Origin: Brachyspira aalborgi
GTDB lineage: Bacteria; Spirochaetota; Brachyspiria; Brachyspirales; Brachyspiraceae
DNA: 64,000 nucleotides
Reading direction: 5' to 3'
NCBI RefSeq assembly: GCF_008016455.1
Contig: NZ_SAXU01000001.1
Span: 496,001 to 560,000, forward strand
Position numbers and translations under genes: made by a program. Every line of letters starts with the position of its first letter. The first letter of the stretch is position 1. Of the stretch, positions 28,770 to 36,376 are shown in pieces. The notes under the pieces are model-generated. The model worked only from the letters and a program-made list of their open reading frames with translations, had not been told where the DNA came from and ran no database searches.

Positions 28770-30111
28770 AATATTTATATTATTATTTATAATAGTTTCT
28801 TCGCTATTTTCTCAATCGGAAACGCGTTCGCCTTCAAGAAGAAGCGCCGATAAATTTACTTACGATAATAAAGGGCAAGTTTTTCAATATACGGGAAATT
28901 CAAAAATGGAAGATTCTTCGGCGATTATAACAAGCCATGTAATGACATTCTATAAAGAAACGGAAATTGCAACTTTTAGCGGGAATGTTAGACTTTATAG
29001 CAAAACTAACGGCTCTACAATAAATGCAGGATATGCAAGTTATGACGGAAAAACTAAATACGCTTATGCAAGAAACAAACCCATTTTAAGGTCTACTACA
29101 AATAATGTTACAATAAGAAGTTCTTATATGGAAAGAGATTTTAATACTCCGATGGCAAAAGCTATAAGCAATGTTCATTTAACTCATATAGATAAAGAAA
29201 ACGACAAAAAAACGGATGGTTATGCGGATGAATTATCATATAATATGGACACTCAAGTATCTGTCTTAAAAGGAAATCCGAGATTATATCAAGGAAACGA
29301 TAGAATAGAAGGCGAAATTTTAGAATATAATTCTAAAATTTCAGAAGCGAATGTTATGGGAAGAGGAAAAATATATATTCTTCAAACTAATAATTATGTC
29401 GAAGGAACAAAAACTAATAATGAAAGTCAATTTAGCAATTATAATATAGTAACCGCCGATAGAATAGTCGTTAATGATTATGCAGGAAAGGATGGACAAA
29501 CAAGAACTTTATACGCTTATGGAAATGTTACGGCTTATTTTTACGAAGAGAATATGATTCTTAAAGGCGGATATGTTGAATATGAAATTGAAAACGAACA
29601 TATGTATATGTATCAAGAGCCTTCAGTGAGAATACCAAATAGAGGAATCATAGCTTTTGGAGAATGGATAGAATATAAAAAAGACGGCGAGTCTAACCAA
29701 TTCAAAGATATTATTTTTCATAACGATGTAGTGCTTGTCGATTATGACGAGAGTTTGTCGCTTGAAGGAGAATTATTGCATTTGGACCCAGACACTAAAA
29801 TAGCCACAATCAGCGGAGAGCCTTGCGCTTATGTTGAAGATAGAAGTATAAAAATAATTTCTGTCACAATGCAAATGTTTAATGACGATGAAAAATTAAG
29901 AGCGAACGGCGATGTTTTTGTAGAAAGTAAAGATATGAATTCGAGGAGCGCTTGGGCTACTTATTTTGATAGAAGAAAATATTTAAGATTATGGGGCGAA
30001 ACTCCTTATTTGAAACAAGGCGAGAGTATTGTTCGAGGAAGAGAAATAAAATATTATATTGAAACGGAAAAAATAGAGGCTTACGGAGTTAGCGGAGAGA
30101 TACCCGAATAA
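28753..30111 (+). CDS. OstA/LptA-like periplasmic LPS transport protein
   Basis: The 452-residue protein starts at TTG, six nt after AGGAG and inside the end of lptC. It has a signal peptide (IFILLFIIVSSLFSQ) and then tandem OstA-type beta repeats (ATFSGNVRLYSKTNGSTIN; ISEANVMGRGKIYI; ARTLYAYGNVTAYFYEEN-like). LptA and the LptD N-terminus share this fold. The length suggests several repeats but no LptD barrel. It belongs with kdsC and lptC in an outer-membrane glycolipid export operon. Confidence 0.8.
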   Translation: MKKNNKIFILLFIIVSSLFSQSETRSPSRRSADKFTYDNKGQVFQYTGNSKMEDSSAIITSHVMTFYKETEIATFSGNVRLYSKTNGSTINAGYASYDGKTKYAYARNKPILRSTTNNVTIRSSYMERDFNTPMAKAISNVHLTHIDKENDKKTDGYADELSYNMDTQVSVLKGNPRLYQGNDRIEGEILEYNSKISEANVMGRGKIYILQTNNYVEGTKTNNESQFSNYNIVTADRIVVNDYAGKDGQTRTLYAYGNVTAYFYEENMILKGGYVEYEIENEHMYMYQEPSVRIPNRGIIAFGEWIEYKKDGESNQFKDIIFHNDVVLVDYDESLSLEGELLHLDPDTKIATISGEPCAYVEDRSIKIISVTMQMFNDDEKLRANGDVFVESKDMNSRSAWATYFDRRKYLRLWGETPYLKQGESIVRGREIKYYIETEKIEAYGVSGEIPE

Positions 30112-30112
30112 T

Positions 30113-30835
30113 ATGCCGAAATCAATTTTTTTCATTTTTTCTATTTTATTTATAATATCATGTCAAAAAAGTATAAAACCTCTTAATAAAAATATTCAAT
30201 ATTCTATAAATATAATGTATGTTAAAGACGATAATTTGGCTTCTTTTGAGCTTATGGATTTTATGAATATTTTTAATAATAGAATGCCTTTTTTAACTTA
30301 TAAAATTTTAGGTTATAAAATAAAATATAATTTGGCTTCAGGAAATAGTCCTCAAGGTTTTTATAAATCAAATAGAAATATATTGAATAAAAAAAAGAAA
30401 TTATTTGAAGAAAAAAATCTATCGTTTGAAAATATTATATACTCCGATAAATATTGGAAAATAATCGGAAGAGAGATTGAAAATTATAATATAATAATAG
30501 TCAATATTCCTATAAACTCAAATGACAAACTTATAGACAGATTGGTTTTAGAAAATAAAAAAATTAATCCTACAAAATCTCTTGCTATTATCAGCCTTTA
30601 TCCTTTGCTTTCAAACGAAAAAATAAAATATTTGGATAATAAAATTTTATTAAATATATTTGAATATTATATTCTTCAAACCGTAGCTATGATTTTTGCA
30701 AAATACGATATTCATGAACTTGAAAGACATTCTATAATGGCAGAAGTAAAAGATTTTGATTATTATAATTGGTATATAAATATAATTAATTTTAATTTAA
30801 GAGAACCTTATAAGAGTATAAAAAGATACGATTAG
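30113..30835 (+). CDS. Lipoprotein of unknown function after the Lpt genes
   Basis: The 240-residue product has a signal peptide with lipobox FIISC (Cys at about residue 17). It then has alternating helical and strand segments with no motif I recognise. It starts 1 nt after the OstA-like stop, so it is translated from the same mRNA. A role in glycolipid export is suggested only by context. Confidence 0.7.
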   Translation: MPKSIFFIFSILFIISCQKSIKPLNKNIQYSINIMYVKDDNLASFELMDFMNIFNNRMPFLTYKILGYKIKYNLASGNSPQGFYKSNRNILNKKKKLFEEKNLSFENIIYSDKYWKIIGREIENYNIIIVNIPINSNDKLIDRLVLENKKINPTKSLAIISLYPLLSNEKIKYLDNKILLNIFEYYILQTVAMIFAKYDIHELERHSIMAEVKDFDYYNWYINIINFNLREPYKSIKRYD

Positions 30836-30897
30836 ATTAATTTTTTAATTTTAGTTATTTTAATAAAAATATAACGATAATAAAATGCAAATTTGCT

Positions 30898-30925
30898 TTG
30901 ACAAAACTTAATTTTATAGTAGAAT
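30898..30925 (+). promoter_or_regulatory. Promoter predicted to give a leaderless mRNA for the HAD-IB gene
   Basis: TTGACA (30898-30903) and TAGAAT (30920-30925) are 16 bp apart. The ATG at 30935 begins 10 nt after the -10 box, and there is no Shine-Dalgarno sequence in between. Confidence 0.6.
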
Positions 30926-30934
30926 AAAATAATT

Positions 30935-31588
30935 ATGAGAATTGCATTTTTCGATTTGGACAAAACTATTATAAAAAAAGATTCTATAATTCCGTTTATG
31001 ATTTTCTACTTAAAAAAAAATCCTAAAAGCATAATATATTATATAAGATTAATTCCTTATTTGATTTTATTCTTTTTAAAAATTATAGACAATAATAAAA
31101 TAAAATATGAAATAGCGTCAATATTCAGAAATATAACTATAGAATTTGGAGAAAAAATAGGAAAAGAATTTGCAGATTCTATAATTACAAATTTATATTT
31201 CAAAGACGCTTTAGAAGAAATAAAAAAACTTAAAAGCAAAGGTTATACTCTTATTATGGTTACGGCGAGTTTTGAATTATATGCAAAATTTATAGCGAAA
31301 AATTTAGGTTTCAATAAATGTATGGGAACGGAACTTTGGACATTTAGAGGAAAGTTCACGGGTTATATGTATGGTAAAAATTGCTATGGAGCTGCAAAAA
31401 GATATAGATTATTTACCGAGCATATTTTTCCTAATCATAAATATAAAAATATAGCCTATAGCGATTCAATAAGCGATTTACCGCTTTTAAATTTTGCCGA
31501 AACTAAAATATGCGTTAATCCGAATAATAAATTTAGGAAATATATTTTAAATAATAACGAAGGTTTTTTAATTGTAAAATGGAGATAA
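30935..31588 (+). CDS. HAD-IB family phosphatase (SerB-like)
   Basis: The 217-residue protein has motif I FDLDKTI (residues 6-12), a helical cap with FRNITIEFGEKIGKEFADSI, motif II MVTASFELYAKFIAK and motif IV AYSDSISDLPLLNFAE. This subfamily includes phosphoserine phosphatase-like and lipid-phosphate enzymes. The substrate is unknown. Its start lies almost on the predicted transcription start. It precedes the TPR gene by 3 nt. Confidence 0.88.
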   Translation: MRIAFFDLDKTIIKKDSIIPFMIFYLKKNPKSIIYYIRLIPYLILFFLKIIDNNKIKYEIASIFRNITIEFGEKIGKEFADSIITNLYFKDALEEIKKLKSKGYTLIMVTASFELYAKFIAKNLGFNKCMGTELWTFRGKFTGYMYGKNCYGAAKRYRLFTEHIFPNHKYKNIAYSDSISDLPLLNFAETKICVNPNNKFRKYILNNNEGFLIVKWR

Positions 31589-31591
31589 TAA

Positions 31592-32665
31592 ATGAAAGAT
31601 AATATTTTAGAAAATGAAATAAATATAACGGAAATTATAAAAGAAGTTGAAATTCAAAAAAAAGAAAATATTATTGATAAAATTAATAATTATTTGGATA
31701 TTAATAATTTTGAATACGCGAAAAGATTGGCGGAAGAATTGATAAAAAAAGAACCGAAATATAAAGAAGCTTATTTGGTTTTGTCGGATATTTATTACGA
31801 GGAAGAAAATTATAAAGCCGTTATAGATATTTTAAATAAAGGATTAAATTATATAAACAACGATAAAGATTTGCTTGAAAATAAAATAGAAGCGCTTACG
31901 AGTCTTTATAAATACGAAGAGGCAAAAATAGTAATAAACAATTTAATAAAATTAGGAAATGCAAATTCTTCAATTTACGGACAATTTGGCGTTATTTTAT
32001 CTATGGAAGGAAAATATAAAGAAGCTTTGGAGCAATATAAAAAAGCGATTTCTCTAAATTATAACGATATCGCTTCTATGATTAATATGTCAATAACTTA
32101 TAAGGCAATGTATTTATATGACGATGCGATAAATATTTTAGAAAGAGCTTTAACGGTAAAAAAAGATAATAATATTTTAAGTAGAATAAACGATATAAAA
32201 ATTATAAAAGAAAAATCAAATTTCTATGCGGGAAAATTGACTCCTATTCAAGCAAATCCCGATAGATTTAATTTGCTCGTTCCCGAAAATTTTAACGCTA
32301 AAATTGAAAACGGAATTTTAAAAATAGAAAATGAAAATAGTTCAATATCGATTATGATTAGTTATGAGAGTTTAAATTTAAAAAACGAAGAGATAAATAA
32401 TATAATAAACGATTTTAAGAAAAAATGCGGAGAGATATATTCTATAGTTTCGCCTCTTTCTATAGAAAACAGAAAAGAATATAACGATACTTTTGCAAAC
32501 ATTATATTTACTTCAAAAATTAAAAATAATTATACTTTCAACGCTATGGCGATTGCGATTAAAAACAAAGAATCGATTATTTTAACTTTATCTTCGAGCG
32601 TTTATATAAGCGCTTATTTAATATCTTTTGCAAAAAATATTATTAACAGCCTTTATTTTAAGTAA
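31592..32665 (+). CDS. TPR-repeat protein
   Basis: The 357-residue protein has about five tetratricopeptide repeats (residues 30-200, for example AYLVLSDIYYEEENYKAVID and AKYKEALEQYKKAISLNYND-like units). A C-terminal 140-residue beta-rich domain follows (LTPIQANPDRFNLLVPENF onward) that may be an effector or binding module. There is no signal peptide. It is packed between the HAD-IB and GGDEF genes in one operon. Confidence 0.8.
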   Translation: MKDNILENEINITEIIKEVEIQKKENIIDKINNYLDINNFEYAKRLAEELIKKEPKYKEAYLVLSDIYYEEENYKAVIDILNKGLNYINNDKDLLENKIEALTSLYKYEEAKIVINNLIKLGNANSSIYGQFGVILSMEGKYKEALEQYKKAISLNYNDIASMINMSITYKAMYLYDDAINILERALTVKKDNNILSRINDIKIIKEKSNFYAGKLTPIQANPDRFNLLVPENFNAKIENGILKIENENSSISIMISYESLNLKNEEINNIINDFKKKCGEIYSIVSPLSIENRKEYNDTFANIIFTSKIKNNYTFNAMAIAIKNKESIILTLSSSVYISAYLISFAKNIINSLYFK

Positions 32666-32666
32666 A

Positions 32667-33497
32667 ATGAAAGAAACAGAAATAATAAAAGAAATAAATA
32701 AAATCATTAAAAGTTTGAATAAGATTCCCGAACCTTTTTCCGTTGATGGAATAATTAAAATATTTGAAAATAATTCAAAAAAATTAATTAAAAATTTTTC
32801 TATTTATTTTAATAAAGAAAACGGAGAGACAATTTTATGGTATGTTTCAAATAATAAGTCCGATTTAAAAAACGGATGCGAATATAAATTAATTGCAAGA
32901 AATTATAATTTTGGTTTTATTATAATAGAAAGCGATATTGAAAAAGAATATTTATATTTATTAATCAATCATTTTGCTTTAATACTTTACAGCGAAAAAT
33001 TATCTTTCTTAGCAAACAGAGATAAACTCACGGGAATTTATAATAGAGGATATGTTTTTAGATATTTATTGAATAAAGAAAAATCTAAAGAAATTTATTC
33101 TATAGCTATAATTGATTTGGATAAATTCAAACATTATAACGACAGCTACGGGCATAATGTCGGAGATTATATTTTAAAAACCGCCGTCAAAGTTATAAAA
33201 GACTCTTTAAAAAAATTATCTTATAAATCAATTTTCGCAAGATACGGAGGCGAAGAATTTATTATAGTTTTCGATATAAATAATAAAAAAGAACTTTTTA
33301 ATTCTATGGAATTTATAAGAAATAAAATTAACGAAACAGATTTTTCAACAGAAGAATATTCTCTTAAAGCTACAGCGTCTTTGGGCGGAGCGATTAAAGA
33401 AGAAAATATTTCTTTAGATAATTTTATAGATAAAGCGGATAAATCTCTTTATAAAGCAAAGCAATCGGGCAGAAATAAATCAGTAATAGAAGATTAA
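32667..33497 (+). CDS. Diguanylate cyclase (GGDEF domain)
   Basis: The protein makes c-di-GMP. The C-terminal domain (about 115-275) has DKLTGIYNRGYVFRYLL, the active site GGEEF (ARYGGEEFIIVF) and the end motif ADKSLYKAKQSGRNK. The N-terminal 110 residues are a small GAF-like sensor without membrane segments, so the enzyme is cytoplasmic. The ATG at 32667, one nt after the TPR stop, is preferred over a TTG 39 nt earlier that lies inside the TPR gene. No RxxD inhibitory site is clear. Confidence 0.9.
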   Translation: MKETEIIKEINKIIKSLNKIPEPFSVDGIIKIFENNSKKLIKNFSIYFNKENGETILWYVSNNKSDLKNGCEYKLIARNYNFGFIIIESDIEKEYLYLLINHFALILYSEKLSFLANRDKLTGIYNRGYVFRYLLNKEKSKEIYSIAIIDLDKFKHYNDSYGHNVGDYILKTAVKVIKDSLKKLSYKSIFARYGGEEFIIVFDINNKKELFNSMEFIRNKINETDFSTEEYSLKATASLGGAIKEENISLDNFIDKADKSLYKAKQSGRNKSVIED

Positions 33498-33502
33498 AAA
33501 AG

Positions 33503-33553
33503 CCCTCTTATTCAATATTATGATTAATCATTGTGAAAAATTGAATAAGAGGG
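33503..33553 (-). terminator. 14-bp inverted repeat, terminator-like on the minus strand
   Basis: Perfect arms CCCTCTTATTCAAT (33503-33516) and ATTGAATAAGAGGG (33540-33553) flank a 23-nt loop containing the palindrome ATGATTAATCAT. Read minus, the stem is followed by GCTTTTTTAATC. Read plus, there is no T tract, although it lies just after the plus-strand GGDEF stop. Confidence 0.6.
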
Positions 33554-33659
33554 TGAGATTATTTATGAAAAATACTATTATATAAAACCTTAATTTTTTA
33601 ATAAGGTAAAATATTTATTATAATTTTTTTGTTTTTTTAATTAATTCGTTGTAATAAAT

Positions 33660-33688
33660 TTGACATATTTTGTTAAATATTGTATAAT
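33660..33688 (+). promoter_or_regulatory. Consensus promoter of the polymer cassette
   Basis: TTGACA (33660-33665) and TATAAT (33683-33688) are 17 bp apart, a perfect sigma-70 match. The expected start is near 33695, followed by AAGGTGGAG (33705-33713) and the leader ATG at 33721. Confidence 0.85.
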
Positions 33689-33720
33689 TTATTTATTAAA
33701 AATTAAGGTGGAGATTTTAT

Positions 33721-33783
33721 ATGTTTAGTTCTACACTACACTACACTACACTACACTACACTACACTACACGCCGCATTATAA
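33721..33783 (+). CDS. 20-residue leader peptide built on CTACA repeats
   Basis: ATG lies 7 nt after a strong AAGGTGGAG ribosome-binding site. The frame MFSSTLHYTTLHYTTLHAAL ends at TAA 33781-33783. Most of it is encoded by the repeat. The stop falls in the loop of the hairpin at 33771-33795. One more unit would give a longer peptide ending at TGA 33866-33868, overlapping the next ATG. One fewer would end at TAA 33870-33872. It is probably a regulatory leader rather than a functional peptide. Confidence 0.6.
   Translation: MFSSTLHYTTLHYTTLHAAL
33731..33771 (+). repeat. Pentanucleotide tandem repeat (CTACA)8
   Basis: Eight perfect CTACA units (33731-33770) plus one further C. The period is not a multiple of three, so copy-number change shifts the leader frame. 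Confidence 0.98.
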
Positions 33784-33803
33784 ATTTTTTCGGCGATTTT
33801 TTC
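33771..33803 (+). terminator. Attenuator-like hairpin inside the leader
   Basis: All-GC arms CGCCG (33771-33775) and CGGCG (33791-33795) with a 15-nt loop are followed by ATTTTTTC. In so AT-rich a region this stands out as an intrinsic terminator placed between the leader start and the first cassette gene. The leader stop codon lies in its loop. Confidence 0.55.
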
Positions 33804-33864
33804 ATTGCAGAAAATTATTTATTAAAGAATTATCTAATTATTTTTCTATTAAGGAGTTTTCAAA

Positions 33865-35313
33865 ATGATTAAACTCTTTGAAAAGCATGAAGACGAAAAA
33901 TATATAATAATAAAAATTTTATTTATAAAAATTAGTGTTAGAAAGAAGAGTTCAAAATCTGATATTGATTTTATAGCGCAGTGGATTCCGATTAGAAGTT
34001 TAAGAGACTCTATCAAAAATATTTATTATGAAATTAATAGAAAGCTTGATAATAATACTAAATACTTTAATGCTAATATGCAATATTCATTTTATAATTT
34101 TAATAAGTATAAAGAAGAATTATTAAAACAAAAATCTAAAAATAGAGAAAAAATTAAAGTTATATTTTTAATACCTGAGAGCGCTAAATTTGGAATGGAA
34201 TCAATTTACTATTCTATGCTTGAAAGCGAAATATTTGACCCTTATATTCTTGTAGTTCATCCGAGAGATAATTTTTTTGATGAAAATCAAACATATTTTA
34301 AAGAAGCTATTGAAAGTTACAATTTATTTAAAGAAAGAGGATATAGAACTTTATTCGCTTATAATATGGAAAATATGAAAGCTATAGATATTGAGAATTT
34401 TAAGCCCGATATAATATTTATTAATAATCCAAATATGTTTTCTCTTGGCGTATTTAAAAACATTAATATCAATTTAAAATATTTAACTTGTTATATAAAT
34501 TATTCAATTAATGTAGCTAGTTTAGATGATTATCATTATAACAATTCAAGTATTAATACTTGTTATAAAATGTTTGCTGAAACTTATTATTGTTATAAGA
34601 AACATATGAATATTAATAACGGATTTAATACGGTTTTAACGGGATATCCAAAATTAGATAGTTATAAAAAAGATATAAAAGAATGCATTATTCCTAAAAA
34701 AATAGATAATGGCAATAAAATAGTTATTTATGCTCCTCATTGGACTATAGGCAAAACCGATACGCTTATTAGATTAGGAACTTTTAATTTATATCATAAA
34801 TATTTTATGAAATTACTTAAAGAAAATCCTAATATAAATTTTGTTTTTAAGCCTCATCCAAGTTTAAGAGATAGAATTATTGATTATAAAATTATGGATA
34901 TAGAATATTATGAAAATTATATAAAAGAATGGAATAATTCAAATAACGGAATATATATTTCGGATGGAGAATATATTGATTTGTTTAGAAAAAGTTCTTG
35001 CCTAATTACCGATAGCGGTTCTTTTATAGCCGAATATTTACCGAGCGAAAATCCATGCATTTATCTTATTAATCCCGAAAAGGAAAATTTGATTGAAAAT
35101 ACATTTAACGATTTTGCAAAGCCAATAGTAAATAGTTATTATCTTTGTTATAACGAAGAAGATATAAATAAATATTTTAACGAAATAATTATAAAAGAAA
35201 ACGACTATATGAAAGATAAAAGGCTTAATTTAATAAAAGACAGTTTTATTAATATAGGTTCTGCGGGAAAAATAATAACGGAATATTTAAGCGATATATT
35301 TGTAAATAAATAA
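33865..35313 (+). CDS. CDP-glycerol glycerophosphotransferase-like (TagB/TagF-type) enzyme
   Basis: The 482-residue protein has the GT-B-like C-terminal core of the CDP-glycerol:polymer glycerophosphotransferase family. It shows IVIYAPHWTIG near residue 290, FVFKPHPSLRD near 327 and CLITDSGSFIAEYLPSENP near 385. These enzymes transfer phospho-alcohols from CDP donors to a surface polymer. The N-terminal 60 residues carry QWIPIRSLRDSI (W40 to I50), also found in two other envelope proteins of the window. AAGGAG lies 8 nt before the ATG. The gene is first in the cassette and sits behind the repeat leader. The transferred group is unknown. Confidence 0.82.
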   Translation: MIKLFEKHEDEKYIIIKILFIKISVRKKSSKSDIDFIAQWIPIRSLRDSIKNIYYEINRKLDNNTKYFNANMQYSFYNFNKYKEELLKQKSKNREKIKVIFLIPESAKFGMESIYYSMLESEIFDPYILVVHPRDNFFDENQTYFKEAIESYNLFKERGYRTLFAYNMENMKAIDIENFKPDIIFINNPNMFSLGVFKNININLKYLTCYINYSINVASLDDYHYNNSSINTCYKMFAETYYCYKKHMNINNGFNTVLTGYPKLDSYKKDIKECIIPKKIDNGNKIVIYAPHWTIGKTDTLIRLGTFNLYHKYFMKLLKENPNINFVFKPHPSLRDRIIDYKIMDIEYYENYIKEWNNSNNGIYISDGEYIDLFRKSSCLITDSGSFIAEYLPSENPCIYLINPEKENLIENTFNDFAKPIVNSYYLCYNEEDINKYFNEIIIKENDYMKDKRLNLIKDSFINIGSAGKIITEYLSDIFVNK

Positions 35314-35325
35314 AAGGAGAATTTT

Positions 35326-36360
35326 ATGATAGATAAAAAAGAAGCTATGAGTTTATATTTGGCGTTTAGATATATACCTAAAAAAGATTACGGTTTTAAT
35401 GATTTATTGATACCAAAATATCCTGATTTAAGAAAAGAATCTTTATATCCAGTAAAAAACGCAAAAGATATAGATAGATTTTTAAAAGAATATTTAAGTA
35501 AAGAAATAGATAAAAATACAGGCATATTATTAAGCGGTGGAATAGATTCGGCAATTTTAGCTTCATATTTACCAAAAGGAACTAAAGCTTATACGATATA
35601 TTTCAGCGCAGAAAATGCAATAAACGAGAGTATAAAAGCTAAAGAATATTGTAAAGTTTATGATTTAGAGCATAAAACAGTAAATGTATATTGGGAAGAT
35701 TATTTGCAATTTGCCCCTAAACTTATGGAACACAAGAAAGCGCCTTTGCATGCAATAGAAGTTGCCTTATATAAAGCTGGTATAGAAGCTAAAAAAGATA
35801 ATATAAATAAATTAATAGTTGGAAATGGAGCGGATTCAAATTTTGGAGGTATGGATAAATTGCTTTCAAAAGATTGGCTATTTTATAAATTTGTTAATAG
35901 ATATACTTTTGTAATGCCTAACGATGTTCTTAAAGAATATTCAAATATAGATTATATATATGAGCCTTTTAGACAAGGAGAATATATAGATTATTTAAGC
36001 TTTTTAAATAAGGTTCACGGCGTTGGTATAATTCAAGCTTTTGAAAATGCTTTTTCATTAGCGGGAATAGAAGCTATAGAACCTTATGAAAATATGTATT
36101 TAAATGATAAATTAGATTTAGATAAAATACGAAATGGGAACAGTAAATATTTAATTAGAGAATTATTTAAAGAAAGATACCCTAATTTTAATGTAGCCGA
36201 AAAAATACCGTTTAGAAGACCTATGGAAAAATGGCTTTCGGATTATAACGGAAATAATATAAGAGAAGAATTTATAAGTAAAAATATAAGTTCTTTATCT
36301 GGCGACCAAAAATGGCTTGTATATTGTTTAGAATGGTTTATGAATATAAATAATTTATAA
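35326..36360 (+). CDS. Asparagine-synthase-like PP-loop ATPase without glutaminase domain
   Basis: The 344-residue protein carries ILLSGGIDSAILASYL (SGGIDS at 70-75), the ATP-pyrophosphatase loop of asparagine synthase C-terminal domains. Further family features are KLIVGNGADSNFGG and RPMEKWLSDYNG near the end. The N-terminal glutamine-hydrolysing domain is missing. It therefore probably uses ammonia or an amine, or receives it from a partner, to amidate an adenylated carboxylate. It starts 12 nt after the transferase gene with AAAGGAG, so it is in the same operon. Confidence 0.82.
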   Translation: MIDKKEAMSLYLAFRYIPKKDYGFNDLLIPKYPDLRKESLYPVKNAKDIDRFLKEYLSKEIDKNTGILLSGGIDSAILASYLPKGTKAYTIYFSAENAINESIKAKEYCKVYDLEHKTVNVYWEDYLQFAPKLMEHKKAPLHAIEVALYKAGIEAKKDNINKLIVGNGADSNFGGMDKLLSKDWLFYKFVNRYTFVMPNDVLKEYSNIDYIYEPFRQGEYIDYLSFLNKVHGVGIIQAFENAFSLAGIEAIEPYENMYLNDKLDLDKIRNGNSKYLIRELFKERYPNFNVAEKIPFRRPMEKWLSDYNGNNIREEFISKNISSLSGDQKWLVYCLEWFMNINNL

Positions 36361-36376
36361 AATTTAAGGAATTAAA

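Larger units (their letters stand above)
33498..33720. other. Region between the GGDEF gene and the polymer cassette
   Basis: It has a long inverted repeat (33503-33553), AT-rich sequence and the cassette promoter (33660-33688). The leader ORF and attenuator-like hairpin that follow are listed separately. No other gene is seen. Confidence 0.6.

Noticed and set aside
32628-32666. TTG start of the GGDEF gene inside the TPR gene
   Set aside because: It has no ribosome-binding site and adds a sequence (QKILLTAFILSK) derived from the upstream gene. The ATG at 32667 immediately after the TPR stop is more natural.
33771-33803. Riboswitch in the cassette leader
   Set aside because: The leader is short and only one 5-bp stem is seen. 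No conserved aptamer core is recognisable, so an attenuator is the simpler reading.
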